Source: Symsagittifera roscoffensis
Taxonomy: Eukaryota; Xenacoelomorpha; Acoela; Convolutidae
Length of the DNA stretch: 64,000 nucleotides
NCBI RefSeq assembly: GCF_963678635.1
Contig: NC_087067.1
Location: 32,896,401 to 32,960,400 of the forward strand
Direction of reading: 5' to 3'
The position numbers and the translations under genes are program-made. Position 1 is the first letter of the stretch, and every line of letters starts with the position of its first letter. Below are positions 50,895-63,847 of the stretch, piece by piece. The notes under the pieces were generated by a model. The model saw only the letters and a program-made list of their open reading frames with translations, made no database searches and was not told the DNA's origin.

Positions 50895-52145
50895 TGAAAA
50901 TTCTGAACCTGCAAATTACCTTAATAGAGTGAAGATGTCAGTATGAAGAGTCTAATTGAGCCTGGTGAATTGCGCGAACGGCCATAACTTGCCCAAAAAA
51001 CTTAACACTTCCAAATTTTGCTATTTCTATCGTAAGACCATCGTCAAATCTTGGGGGACTGAGAAAATGAACCAATTTTGTCGAACCAGTTCAAAGTTAT
51101 GAGTTCTTGAAAGCTCGGTGATGCCAAAAAGTTAAGCCTAATCGAGCGTGGTGCAAAAAACGAAAATTTCAAAATTTTTGTTCTTTCTGTCTAAATTTCA
51201 TTTTTTCAATATCGTATCACAATTTTGGACTCAGAACTATTCCAACGAGCCCAAAACGACTTCTTTAGCTTCAGTGTTCGTGGAGAAATCATCAGTTGAA
51301 ATTTTGGGGGGAGCTGAAATTCGGCCATTTTGGAAGAAAATCGACCTAAAAGCTAACTTTTAAGTTAGTGCAATTTTTTCTTGCATTTTTTATAAAATGG
51401 GGTGCTCTCTGCTGTCGCAGAGTGCATTCAAAGAAACTTATCAAATAGATTTGAAAACTTACCTATTTAATAAGTTTGTCACAACAATTAGGCTAAAAGC
51501 ATCTATCAGTATCCTGGCTGGTATTCGACCATATGCCACTAACGTTGAGTGAGCGGCTATCATGCCATAAATGGTCATCTAAGACACCTTGTACACGCTC
51601 CGTAGGTTTTGACCAGCCGATTTGGCCATAAAACTCATTGGGCCAAAAAAATTCTGAAAATTGTCAATTTTTCAAATTTTGTTTGAATTGCATAAATTAT
51701 AACGTGAGCGTGCAAAATTTTACATGGTATAAGAGCATATTTCTACTCTCGCGCGAGGGCGAGTGTTTTAAAAGTAATGTACATAGTTATATGCTAGTCA
51801 GGATATAAATGGAAGCGGAATTACTCAAATGCCTAAGGCAGAACCGCAGATTCTGTCTTTGTCCACATCGTTAAGCCCATGTCGTATGTAACGGCACAAA
51901 CGCAGATGGTTATAATGTAGTCTACTGTACTCTTACGATAGATTTACTAGCCAGCAGGGGAGTTTTGTTAGGGCGAAGTGTCGTTATGGCTACCTCTTTT
52001 CAACTTTCCCCCTTGACCTTTCATAAGTTGGTCCGGGAGCAACCCAGCTCTCAACCCAGTCGGATAAATATAAATTTTTATGATGCGAGCTGTTTTTTCA
52101 TTGTTGTGTTCAAGGCATGTACCAAAATTAGGAAAATGTTTAGTT

Positions 52146-52332
52146 ATCACATCTCGGCCTTTTGGCTAAGATCATGTGTAGTATCTGTTCTTGTCAGCTT
52201 AATATCTGGCATGCTGGGCATAGCCTGGCACCATTATTAAACTGATTTTTACTTCCCGAGTTAACACCGAAGCTTGCTTCAGTTGACTCACGGATTGTCC
52301 CGGTCTTACACTACCATCGGGAGCAGTCCACC
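52146..52332 (+). ncRNA. U2: U2 snRNA copy 34 (G4A, U6A)
   Basis: G4A and U6A alter the U6 helix II segment (AUCACAUCUCGG), and A89U breaks the last pair of helix IIc. Its unit carries the GTCGTT/TAGTT subfamily marks inside a block of the other subfamily. Confidence 0.9.
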
Positions 52333-53584
52333 TGAAAATTCTGAACCTGCAAATTACCTTAATAGAGTGAAGATGTCAGTATGAAGAGTCTAATTGAGAC
52401 TGGTGAATTGCGCGAACGGCCATAACTTGCCCAAAAAACTTAACACTTCCAAATTTTGCTATTTCTATCGTAAGACCATCGTCAAATCTTGGGGGACTGA
52501 GAAAATGAACCAATTTTGTCGAACCAGTTCAAAGTTATGAGTTCTTGAAAGCTCGGTGATGCCAAAAAGTTAAGCCTAATCGAGCGTGGTGCAAAAAACG
52601 AAAATTTCAAAATTTTTGTTCTTTTCTGTCTAAATTTTATTTTTTCAATATCGTATCACAATTTTGGACTCAGAACTATTCCAACGAGCTCAAAACGACT
52701 TCTTTAGCTTCAGTGTTCGTGGAGTAATCATCAGTTGAAATTTTGGGGGGAGCTGAAATTCGGCCATTTTGGAAGAAAATCGACCTAAAAGCTAACTTTT
52801 AAGTTAGTGCAATTTTTTCTTGCATTTTTTATAAAATGGGGTGCTCTCTGCTGTCGCAGAGTGCATTCAAAGAAACTTATCAAATAGATTTGAAAACTTA
52901 CCTATTTAATAAGTTTGTCACAACAATTAGGCTAAAAGCATCTATCAGTATCCTGGCTGTTATTCGACCATATGCCACTAACGTTGAGTGAGCAGCTATC
53001 ATGCCATAGATGGTCATCTAAGACACCCTGTACACGCTCCGTAGGTTTTGACCAGCCGATTTGGCCATAAAACTCATTGGGCCAAAAAAATTCTGAAAAT
53101 TGTCAATTATTCAAATTTTGTTTGAATTGCATAAATTATAACGTGAGCGTGCAAAATTTTACATGGTATAAGAGCATATTTCTACTCTCGCGCGAGGGCG
53201 AGTGTTTTAAAAGTAATGTACATAGTTATATGCTAGTCAGGATATAAATGGAAGCGGAATTACTCAAATGCCTAAGGCAGAACCGCAGATTCTGTCTTTG
53301 TCTACATCGTTAAACCCATGTCGTATGTAACGGCACAAACGCAGATGGTTATAACGTAGTCTACTGTACTCTTACGATAGATTTACTAGCCAGCAGGGGA
53401 GTTTTGTTAGGGCGAAGTGTCATTATGGCTACCTCTTTTCAACTTTCCCCCTTGACCTTTCATAAGTTGGTCCGGGAGCAACATAGCTCTCAACCCAGTC
53501 GGATAAATATAAATTTTTATGATGCGAGCTGTTTTTTCATTGTTGTGTTCAAGGCATGTACCAAAATTAGGAAAAGGTTTAGCT

Positions 53585-53771
53585 ATCGCTTCTCGGCCTT
53601 TTGGCTAAGATCATGTGTAGTATCTGTTCTTGTCAGCTTAATATCTGGCATGCTGGGCATAGCCTGGCACCAATATTAAACTGATTTTTACTTCCCGAGT
53701 TAACATCGAAGCTTGCTTCAGTTGACTCACGGATTGTCCCGGTCTTACACTACCATCGGGAGCAGTCCACC
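53585..53771 (+). ncRNA. U2: U2 snRNA copy 35
   Basis: Only C122U, in the stem III internal loop. Shares GAGCAACATAGCTC upstream with copy 36. Confidence 0.95.
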
Positions 53772-55024
53772 TGAAAATTCTGAACCTACAAATTACCTTA
53801 ATAGAGTGAAGATGTCAGTATGAAGAGTCTAATTGAGACTAGTGAATTGCGCGAACGGCCATAACTTGCCCAAAAAACTTAAGACTTCCAAATTTTGCTA
53901 TTTCTATCGTAAGACCATCGTCAAATCTTGGGGGACTGAGAAAATGAATCAATTTTGTCGAACCAGTTCAAAGTTATGAGTTCTTGAAAGCTCGGTGATG
54001 CCAAAAAGTTAAGCCTAATCGAGCGTGGTGCAAAAAAACGAAAATTTCAAAATTTTTGTTATTTTCTGTCTAAATTTTAATTTTTCAATATCGTATCACA
54101 ATTTTGGACTCAGAACAATTCCAACGAGCTCAAAACGACTTCTTTAGCTTCAGTGTTCGTGGAGTAATCATCAGTTGAAATTTTGGGGGGAGCTGAAATT
54201 CGGCCTTTTTGGAAGAAAATCGACCTAAAAGCTAACTTTTACGTTAGTACAATTTTTTTCTTGCATTTTTCATAAAATGGGGTGCTCTCTGCTGTCGCAG
54301 AGTGCATTCAAAGAAACTTATCAAATAGATTTGAAAACTTACCTATTTAATAAGTTTATCACAACAATTAGGCTAAAAGCATCTATCAGTATCCTGGCTG
54401 GTATTCGACCATATGCCACTAACGTTGAGTGAGCGGCTATCATGCCATAGATGGTCATCTAAGACACCCTGTACACGCTCCGTAGGTTTTGACCAGCCGA
54501 TTTGGCCATAAAACTCATTGGGCCAAAAAAATTCTGAAAATTGTCAATTTTTCAAATTTTGTTTGAATTGCATAAATTATAACGTGAGCGTGCAAAATTT
54601 TACATGGTATAAGAGCATATTTCTACTCTCGCGCGAGGGCGAGTGTTTTAAAAGTAATGTACATAGTTATATGCTAGTCAGGATATAAATGGAAGCGGAA
54701 TTACTCAAATGCCTAAGGCAGAACCGCAGATTCTGTCTTTGTCTACATCGTTAAGCCCATGTCGTATGTAACGGCACAAACGCAGATGGTTATAACGTAG
54801 TCTACTGTACTCTTACGATAGATTTACTAGCCAGCAGGGGAGTTTTGTTAGGGCGAAGTGTCATTATGGCTACCTCTTTTCAACTTTCCCCCTTGACCTT
54901 TCATAAGTTGGTCCGAGAGCAACATAGCTCTCAACCCAGTCGGATAAATATAAATTTTTATGATGCGAGCTGTTTTTTCATTGTTGTGTTCAAGCATGTA
55001 CCAAAATTAGGAAAAGGTTTAGCT

Positions 55025-55211
55025 ATCGCTTCTCGGCCTTTTGGCTAAGATCATGTGTAGTATCTGTTCTTGTCAGCTTAATATCTGGCATGCTGGGCAT
55101 AGCCTGGCACCAATATTAAACTGATTTTTACTTCCCGAGTTAACACCGAAGCTCGCTTCAGTTGACTCACGGATTGTCCCGGTCTTACACTACCATCGGG
55201 AGCAGTCCACC
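55025..55211 (+). ncRNA. U2: U2 snRNA copy 36
   Basis: Only U130C, turning the stem III CUUG tetraloop into CUCG. One G is missing about 36 bp upstream (CAAGCATG for CAAGGCATG), which shifts promoter spacing by 1 bp. The spacer after it has a short deletion in the AAAATTTCAAAATTTT run. Confidence 0.94.
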
Positions 55212-56460
55212 TGAAAATTCTGAACCTGCAAATTACCTTAATAGAGTGAAGATGTCAGTATGAAGAGTCTAATTGAGACTGGTGAATTGCGCGAACGGCC
55301 ATAACTTGACCAAAAAACTTAAGACTTCCAAATTTTGCTATTTCTATCGTAAGACCATCGTCAAATCTTGGGGGACTGAGAAAATGAATCAATTTCGTCG
55401 AACCAGTTCAAAGTTATGAGTTCTTGAAAGCTCGGTGATGCCAAAAAGTTAAGCCTAATCGAGCGTGGTGCAAAAAACGAAACAAAATTTTTGTTATTTT
55501 CTGTCTAAATTTTATTTTTTCAATATCGTATCACAATTTTGGACTCAGAACAATTCCAACGAGCTCAAAACGACTTCTTTAGCTTCAGTTTTCGTGGAGT
55601 AATCATCAGTTGAAATTTTGGGGGGAGCTGAAATTCGGCCATTTTGGAAGAAAATCGACCTAAAAGCTAACTTTTAAGTTAGTGCAATTTTTTGCTTGCA
55701 TTTTTCATAAAATGAAGTGCTCTCTGCTGTCGCAGAGTGCATTCAAAGAAACTTATCAAATAGATTTGAAAACTTACCTAATTAATAAGTTTATCACAAC
55801 AATTAGGCTAAAAGCATCTATCAGTATCCTGGCTGGTATTCGACCATATGCCACTAACGTTGAGTGACCAGCTATCATGCCATCGATGGTCATCTAAGAC
55901 ACCCTGTACACGCTCCGTAGGTTTTGACCAGCCGATTTGGCCATAAAACTCATTGGGCCAAAAAAATTCTGAAAATTGTCAATTTTTCAAATTTTGTTTG
56001 AATTGCATAAATTATAACGTGAGCGTGCAAAATTTTACATGGTATAAGAGCATATTTCTACTCTCGCACGAGGCCGAGTGTTTTAAAAGTAATGTACATA
56101 GTTATATGCTAGTCAGGATATAAATGGAAGCGGAATTACTCAAATGCCTAAGGCAGAACCGCAGATTCTGTCTTTGTCTACATCGTTAAGCCCATGTCGT
56201 ATGTAACGGCACAAACGCAGATTGTTATAACGTAGTCTACTGTACTCTTACGATAGATTTACTAGCCAGCAGGGGAGTTTTGTTAGGGCGAAGTGTCATT
56301 ATGGCTACCTCTTTTCAACTTTCCCCCTTGACCTTTCATAAGTTGGTCCGGGAGCAACCCAGCTCTCAACCCAGTCGGATAAATATAAATTTTTATGATG
56401 CGAGCTGTTTTTTCATTGTTGTGTTCAAGGCATGTACCAAAATTAGGAAAAGGTTTAGCT

Positions 56461-56647
56461 ATCGCTTCTCGGCCTTTTGGCTAAGATCATGTGTAGTTTC
56501 TGTTCTTGTCAGCTTAATATCTGGCATGCTGGGCATAGCCTGGCACCAATATTAAACTGATTTTTACTTCCCGAGTTAACACCGAAGCTTGCTTCAGTTG
56601 ACTCACGGATTGTCCCGGTCTTACACTACCATCGGGAGCAGTCCACC
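56461..56647 (+). ncRNA. U2: U2 snRNA copy 37 with altered branch-site element
   Basis: Only A38U: GUAGUA becomes GUAGUU (56493-56498). The rest matches the consensus. Shared with the next copy. Confidence 0.93.
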
Positions 56648-57899
56648 TGAAAATTCTGAACCTGCAAATTATATTAATAGAGTGAAGATGTCAGTATGAA
56701 GAGTCTAATTAAGCCTGGTGAATTGCGCGAACGGCCATAACTTGCCGAAAAAACTTAAGACTTACAAATTTTTCTATTTCTATCGTAAGACCATTGTCAA
56801 ATTTTGGGGGACTGAGAAAATGAACCAATTTGGTCGAACCAGTTCAAAGTTATGAGTTCTTGAAAGCTCGGTGATGCCAAAAAGTTAAGCCTAATCGAGC
56901 GTGGTGCAAAAAAGAAAATTTCAAAATTTTTGTTCTTTTCTGTCTAAATTTTATTTTTTCAATATCGTATCACAATTTTGGACTCATAACAATTCCAACG
57001 AGCCCAAAACGACTTCTTTAGCTTCAGTGTTCGTGGAGTAATCATCAGTTGAAATTTTGGGGGGAGCTGAAATTCGGCCATTTTGGAAGAAAATCGACCT
57101 AAAACCTAACTTTTAAGTTAGTGCAATTTTTTTCTTGCATTTTTCATAAAATGAGGTGCTCTCTGCTGTCGCAGAGTGCATTCAAAGAAACTTATCAAAT
57201 AGATTTGAAAACTTACCTATTTAATAAGTTTATCACAACAATTAGGCTAAAAGCATCTATCAGTATCCTGGCTGGTATTCGACCATATGCCACTAACGTT
57301 GAGTGAGCAGCTATCATGCCATCGATGGTCATCTAAGACACCCTGTACACGCTCCGTAGGTTTTGACCAGCCGATTTGGCCATAAAACTCATTGGGCCAA
57401 AAAAATTCTGAAAATTGTCAATTTTTCAAATTTTGTTTGAATTGCATAAATTATAACGTGAGCGTGCAAAATTTTACATGGTATAAGAGCATATTTCTAC
57501 TCTCGCGCGAGGGCGAGTGTTTTAAAAGTAATGTACATAGTTATATGCTAGTCAGGATATAAATGGAAGCGGAATTACTCAAATGCCTAAGGCAGAACCG
57601 CAGATTCTGTCTTTGTCTACATCGTTAAGCCCATGTCGTATGTAACGGCACAAACGCAGATGGTTATAACGTAGTCTACTGTACTCTTACGATAGATTTA
57701 CTAGCCAGCAGGGGAGTTTTGTTAGGGCGAAGTGTCATTATGGCTACCTCTTTTCAACTTTCCCCCTTGACCTTTCATAAGTTGGTCCGGGAGCAACCCA
57801 GCTCTCAACCCAGTCGGATAAATATAAATTTTTATGATGCGAGCTGTTTTTTCATTGTTGTGTTCAAGATATGTACCAAAATTAGGAAAAAGTTTAGCT

Positions 57900-58086
57900 A
57901 TCGCTTCTCGGCCTTTTGGCTAAGATCATGTGTAGTTTCTGTTCTTGTCAGCTTAATATCTGGCATGCTGGGCATAGCCTGGCACCAATATTAAACTGCT
58001 TTTTACTTCCCGAGTTAACACCGAAGCTTGCTTCAGTTGACTCACGGATTGTCCCGGTCTTACACTACCATCGGGAGCAGTCCACC
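57900..58086 (+). ncRNA. U2: U2 snRNA copy 38 with altered branch-site element and Sm site edge
   Basis: A38U as in copy 37, plus A100C, which changes the first base of the Sm site (CUUUUUA) and removes the U49-A100 pair of helix IIc. Confidence 0.91.
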
Positions 58087-59340
58087 TGAAAATTCTGAAC
58101 CTGCAAATTATCTTAATAGAGTGAAGATGTCAGTATGAAGAGTCTAATTGAGCCTGGTGAATTGCGCGAACGGCCATAACTTGCCCAAAAAACTTAAGAC
58201 TTCCAAATTTTTCTATTTCTATCGTAAGACCATCGTCAAATCTTGGGGGACTGAGAAAATGAACCAATTTGGTCGAACCAGTTCAAAGTTATGAGTTCTT
58301 GAAAGCTCGGTGATGCCAAAAAGTTAAGCCTAATCGAGCGTGGTGCAAAAAACGAAAATTTCAAAATTTTTGTTCTTTTTTGTCTAAATTTTATTTTTTC
58401 AATACCGTATCACAATTTTGGACTCAGAACAATTCCAACGAGCCCAAAACGACTTCTTTAGCTTCAGTGTTCGTGGAGTAATCATCAGTTGAAATTTTTG
58501 GGGGGATTTGAATTTCGGCCATTTTGGAAGAAAATCGACCTAAAACCTAACTTTTAAGTTAGTGCAATTTTTTTCTTGCATTTTTCATAAAATGGGGTGC
58601 TCTCTGCTGTCGCAGAGTGCATTCAAAGAAACTTATCAAATAGATTTGAAAACTTACCTATTTAATAAGTTTATCACAACAATTAGGCTAAAAGCATCTA
58701 TCAGTATCCTGGCTGGTATTCGACCATATGCCACTAACGTTGAGTGAGCAGCTATCATGCCATCGATGGTCATCTAAGACACCCTGTACACGCTCCGTAG
58801 GTTTTGACCAGCCGATTTGGCCATAAAACTCATTGGGCCAAAAAAATTCTGAAAATTGTCAATTTTTCAAATTTTGTTTGAATTGCATAAATTATAACGT
58901 GAGCGTGCAAAATTTTACATGGTATAAGAGCATATTTCTACTCTCGCGCGAGGGCGAGTGTTTTAAAAGTAATGTACATAGTTATATGCTAGTCAGGATA
59001 TAAATGGAAGCGGAATTACTCAAATGCCTAAGGCAGAACCGCAGATTCTGTCTTTGTCTACATCGTTAAGCCCATGTCGTATGTAACGGCACAAACGCAG
59101 ATGGTTATAACGTAGTCTACTGTACTCTTACGATAGATTTACTAGCCAGCAGGGGAGTTTTGTTAGGGCGAAGTGTCATTATGGCTACCTCTTTTCAACT
59201 TTCCCCCTTGACCTTTCATAAGTTGGTCCGGGAGCAACCCAGCTCTCAACCCAGTCGGATAAATATAAATTTTTATGATGCGAGCTGTTTTTTCATTGTT
59301 GTGTTCAAGGCATGTACCAAAATTAGGAAAAGGTTTAGCT

Positions 59341-59527
59341 ATCGCTTCTCGGCCTTTTGGCTAAGATCATGTGTAGTATCTGTTTTTGTCAGCTAAATAT
59401 CTGGCATGCTGGGCATAGCCTGGCACCAATATTAAACTGATTTTTACTTCCCGAGTTAACACCGAAGCTTGCTTCAGTTGACTCACGGATTGTCCTGGTC
59501 TTACACTACCATCGGGAGCAGTCCACC
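59341..59527 (+). ncRNA. U2: U2 snRNA copy 39 (HOR type a)
   Basis: C45U; U55A, which breaks the U55-A94 pair of helix IIc; and C156U, leaving a wobble in stem IV. Copy 41 has the same three changes. Confidence 0.92.
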
Positions 59528-60780
59528 TGAAAATTCTGAACCTGCAAATTATCTTAATAGAGTGAAGATGTCAGTATGAAGAGTCTAATTGAGACTGGTG
59601 AATTGCGCGAACGGCCATAACTTGCCCAAAAAACTAAAGACTTCCAAATTTTTCTATTTCTATCGTAAGACCATCGTCAAATCTTGGGGGACTGAGAAAA
59701 TGAACCAATTTGGTCGAACCAGTTCAAAGTTATGAGTTCTTGAAAGCTCGGTGATGCCAAAAAGTTAAGCCTAATCGAGCGTGGTGCAAAAAACGAAAAT
59801 TTCAAAATTTTTGTTCTTTTCTGTCTAAATTTTATTTTTTCAATATCGTATCACAATTTTGGACTCAGAACAATTCCAACGAGCCCAAAACGACTTCTTT
59901 AGCTTCAGTGTTCGTGGAGTAATCATCAGTTGAAATTTTGGGGGGAGCTGAAATTCGGCCATTTTGGAAGAAAATCGACCTAAAACCTAACTTTTAAGTT
60001 AGTGCAATTTTTTTCTTGCATTTTTCATAAAATGGGGTGCTCTCTGCTGTCGCAGAGTGCATTCAAAGAAACTTATCAAATAGATTTGAAAACTTACCTA
60101 TTCATTAAGTTTATCACAACAATTAGGCTAAAAGCATCTATCAGTATCCTGGCTCGTATTCGACCATATGCCACTAACGTTGAGTGAGCAGCTATCATGC
60201 CATCGATGGTCATCTAAGACACCCTGTACACGCTCCGTAGGTTTTGACCAGCCGATTTGGCCATAAAACTCATTGGGCCAAAAAAATTCTGAAAATTGTC
60301 AATTTTTCAAATTTTGTTTGAATTGCATAAATTATAACGTGAGCGTGCAAAATTTTACATGGTATAAGAGCATATTTCTACTCTCGCGCGAGGGCGAGTG
60401 TTTTAAAAGTAATGTACATAGTTATATGCTAGTCAGGATATAAATGGAAGCGGAATTACTCAAATGCCTAAGGCAGAACCGCAGATTCTGTCTTTGTCTA
60501 CATCGTTAAGCCCATGTCGTATGTAACGGCACAAACGCAGATGGTTATAACGTAGTCTACTGTACTGTTACGATAGATTTACTAGCCAGCAGGGGAGTTT
60601 TGTTAGGGCGAAGTGTCATTATGGCTACCTCTTTTCAACTTTCCCCCTTGACCTTTCATAAGTTGGTCCGGGAGCAACCCAGCTCTCAACCCAGTCGGAT
60701 AAATATAAATTTTTATGATGCGAGCTGTTTTTTCATTGTTGTGTTCAAGGCATGTACCAAAATTAGGAAAAGGTTTAGCT

Positions 60781-60967
60781 ATCGCTTCTCGGCCTTTTGG
60801 CTAAAATCATGTGTAGTATCTGTTCTTGTCAGCTTAATATCTGGCATGCTGGGCATAGCCTGGCACCAATAATAAACTGATTTTTACTTCCCGAGTTAAC
60901 ACCGAAGCTTGCTTCAGTTGACTCACGGATTGTCTCGGTCTTACACTACCATCGGGAGCAGTCCACC
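60781..60967 (+). ncRNA. U2: U2 snRNA copy 40 (HOR type b)
   Basis: G25A; U92A, which breaks the A57-U92 pair of helix IIc; and C155U, leaving a wobble in stem IV. Copy 42 has the same three changes. Confidence 0.92.
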
Positions 60968-62220
60968 TGAAAATTCTGAACCTGCAAATTATCTTAATAG
61001 AGTGAAGATGTCAGTATGAAGAGTCTAATTGAGCCTGGTGAATTGCGCGAACGGCCATAACTTGCCCAAAAAACTTAAGACTTCCAAATTATTCTATTTC
61101 TATCGTAAGACCATCGTCAAATCTTGGGGGACTGAGAAAATGAACCAATTTGGTCGAACCAGTTCAAAGTTATGAGTTCTTGAAAGCTCGGTGATGCCAA
61201 AAAGTTAAGCCTAATCGAGCGTGGTGCAAAAAACGAAAATTTCAAAATTTTTGTTCTTTTCTGTCTAAATTTTATTTTTTCATTATCGTATCACAATTTT
61301 GGACTCAGAACAATTCCAACGAGCCCAAAACGACTTCTTTAGCTTCAGTGTTCGTGGAGTAATCATCAGTTGAAATTTTGGGGCGAGCTGAAATTCGGCC
61401 ATTTTGGAAGAAAATCGACCTAAAACCTAACTTTTAAGTTAGTGCAATTTTTTTCTTGCATTTTTCATAAAATGGGGTGCTCTCTGCTGTCGCAGAGTGC
61501 ATTCAAAGAAACTTATCAAATAGATTTGAAAACTTACCTATTCAATAAGTTTATCACAACAATTAGGCTAAAAGCATCTATCAGTATCCTGGCTCGTATT
61601 CGACCATATGCCACTAACGTTGAGTGAGCAGCTATCATGCCATCGATGGTCATCTAAGACACCCTGTACACGCTCCGTAGGTTTTGACCAGCCGATTTGG
61701 CCATAAAACTCATTGGGCCAAAAAAATTCTGAAAATTGTCAATTTTTCAAATTTTGTTTGAATTGCATAAATTATAACGTGAGCGTGCAAAATTTTACAT
61801 GGTATAAGAGCATATTTCTACTCTCGCGCGAGGGCGAGTGTTTTAAAAGTAATGTACATAGTTATATGCTAGTCAGGATATAAATGGAAGCGGAATTACT
61901 CAAATGCCTAAGGCAGAACCGCAGATTCTGTCTTTGTCCACATCGTTAAGCCCATGTCGTATGTAACGGCACAAACGCAGATGGTTATAACGTAGTCTAC
62001 TGTACTCTTACGATAGATTTACTAGCCAGCAGGGGAGTTTTGTTAGGGCGAAGTGTCATTATGGCTACCTCTTTTCAACTTTCCCCCTTGACCTTTCATA
62101 AGTTGGTCCGGGAGCAACCCAGCTCTCAACCCAGTCGGATAAATATAAATTTTTATGATGCGAGCTGTTTTTTCATTGTTGTGTTCAAGGCATGTACCAA
62201 AATTAGGAAAAGGTGTAGCT

Positions 62221-62407
62221 ATCGCTTCTCGGCCTTTTGGCTAAGATCATGTGTAGTATCTGTTTTTGTCAGCTAAATATCTGGCATGCTGGGCATAGCC
62301 TGGCACCAATATTAAACTGATTTTTACTTCCCGAGTTAACACCGAAGCTTGCTTCAGTTGACTCACGGATTGTCCTGGTCTTACACTACCATCGGGAGCA
62401 GTCCACC
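62221..62407 (+). ncRNA. U2: U2 snRNA copy 41 (HOR type a)
   Basis: C45U, U55A and C156U, identical to copy 39, 2880 bp away. Confidence 0.92.
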
Positions 62408-63660
62408 TGAAAATTCTGAACCTGCAAATTATCTTAATAGAGTGAAGATGTCAGTATGAAGAGTCTAATTGAGACTGGTGAATTGCGCGAACGGCCATAA
62501 CTTGCCCAAAAAACTAAAGACTTCCAAATTTTTCTATTTCTATCGTAAGACCATCGTCAAATCTTGGGGGACTGAGAAAATGAACCAATTTGGTCGAACC
62601 AGTTCAAAGTTATGAGTTCTTGAAAGCTCGGTGATGCCAAAAAGTTAAGCCTAATCGAGCGTGGTGCAAAAAACGAAAATTTCAAAATTTTTGTTCTTTT
62701 CTGTCTAAATTTTATTTTTTCAATATCGTATCACAATTTTGGACTCAGAACAATTCCAACGAGCCCAAAACGACTTCTTTAGCTTCAGTGTTCGTGGAGT
62801 AATCATCAGTTGAAATTTTGGGGGGAGCTGAAATTCGGCCATTTTGGAAGAAAATCGACCTAAAACCTAACTTTTAAGTTAGTGCAATTTTTTTCTTGCA
62901 TTTTTCATAAAATGGGGTGCTCTCTGCTGTCGCAGAGTGCATTCAAAGAAACTTATCAAATAGATTTGAAAACTTACCTATTCATTAAGTTTATCACAAC
63001 AATTAGGCTAAAAGCATCTATCAGTATCCTGGCTCGTATTCGACCATATGCCACTAACGTTGAGTGAGCAGCTATCATGCCATCGATGGTCATCTAAGAC
63101 ACCCTGTACACGCTCCGTAGGTTTTGACCAGCCGATTTGGCCATAAAACTCATTGGGCCAAAAAAATTCTGAAAATTGTCAATTTTTCAAATTTTGTTTG
63201 AATTGCATAAATTATAACGTGAGCGTGCAAAATTTTACATGGTATAAGAGCATATTTCTACTCTCGCGCGAGGGCGAGTGTTTTAAAAAAAATGTACATA
63301 GTTATATGTTAGTCAGGATATAAATGGAAGCGGAATTACTCAAATGCCTAAGGCAGAACCGCAGATTCTGTCTTTGTCTACATCGTTAAGCCCATGTCGT
63401 ATGTAACGGCACAAACGCAGATGGTTATAACGTAGTCTACTGTACTGTTACGATAGATTTACTAGCCAGCAGGGGAGTTTTGTTAGGGCGAAGTGTCATT
63501 ATGGCTACCTCTTTTCAACTTTCCCCCTTGACCTTTCATAAGTTGGTCCGGGAGCAACCCAGCTCTCAACCCAGTCGGATAAATATAAATTTTTATGATG
63601 CGAGCTGTTTTTTCATTGTTGTGTTCAAGGCATGTACCAAAATTAGGAAAAGGTTTAGCT

Positions 63661-63847
63661 ATCGCTTCTCGGCCTTTTGGCTAAAATCATTTGTAGTATC
63701 TGTTCTTGTCAGCTTAATATCTGGCATGCTGGGCATAGCCTGGCACCAATAATAAACTGATTTTTACTTCCCGAGTTAACACCGAAGCTTGCTTCAGTTG
63801 ACTCACGGATTGTCTCGGTCTTACACTACCATCGGGAGCAGTCCACC
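63661..63847 (+). ncRNA. U2: U2 snRNA copy 42 (HOR type b)
   Basis: G25A, U92A and C155U as in copy 40, plus a private G31U two bases before the branch-site element. Confidence 0.91.
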
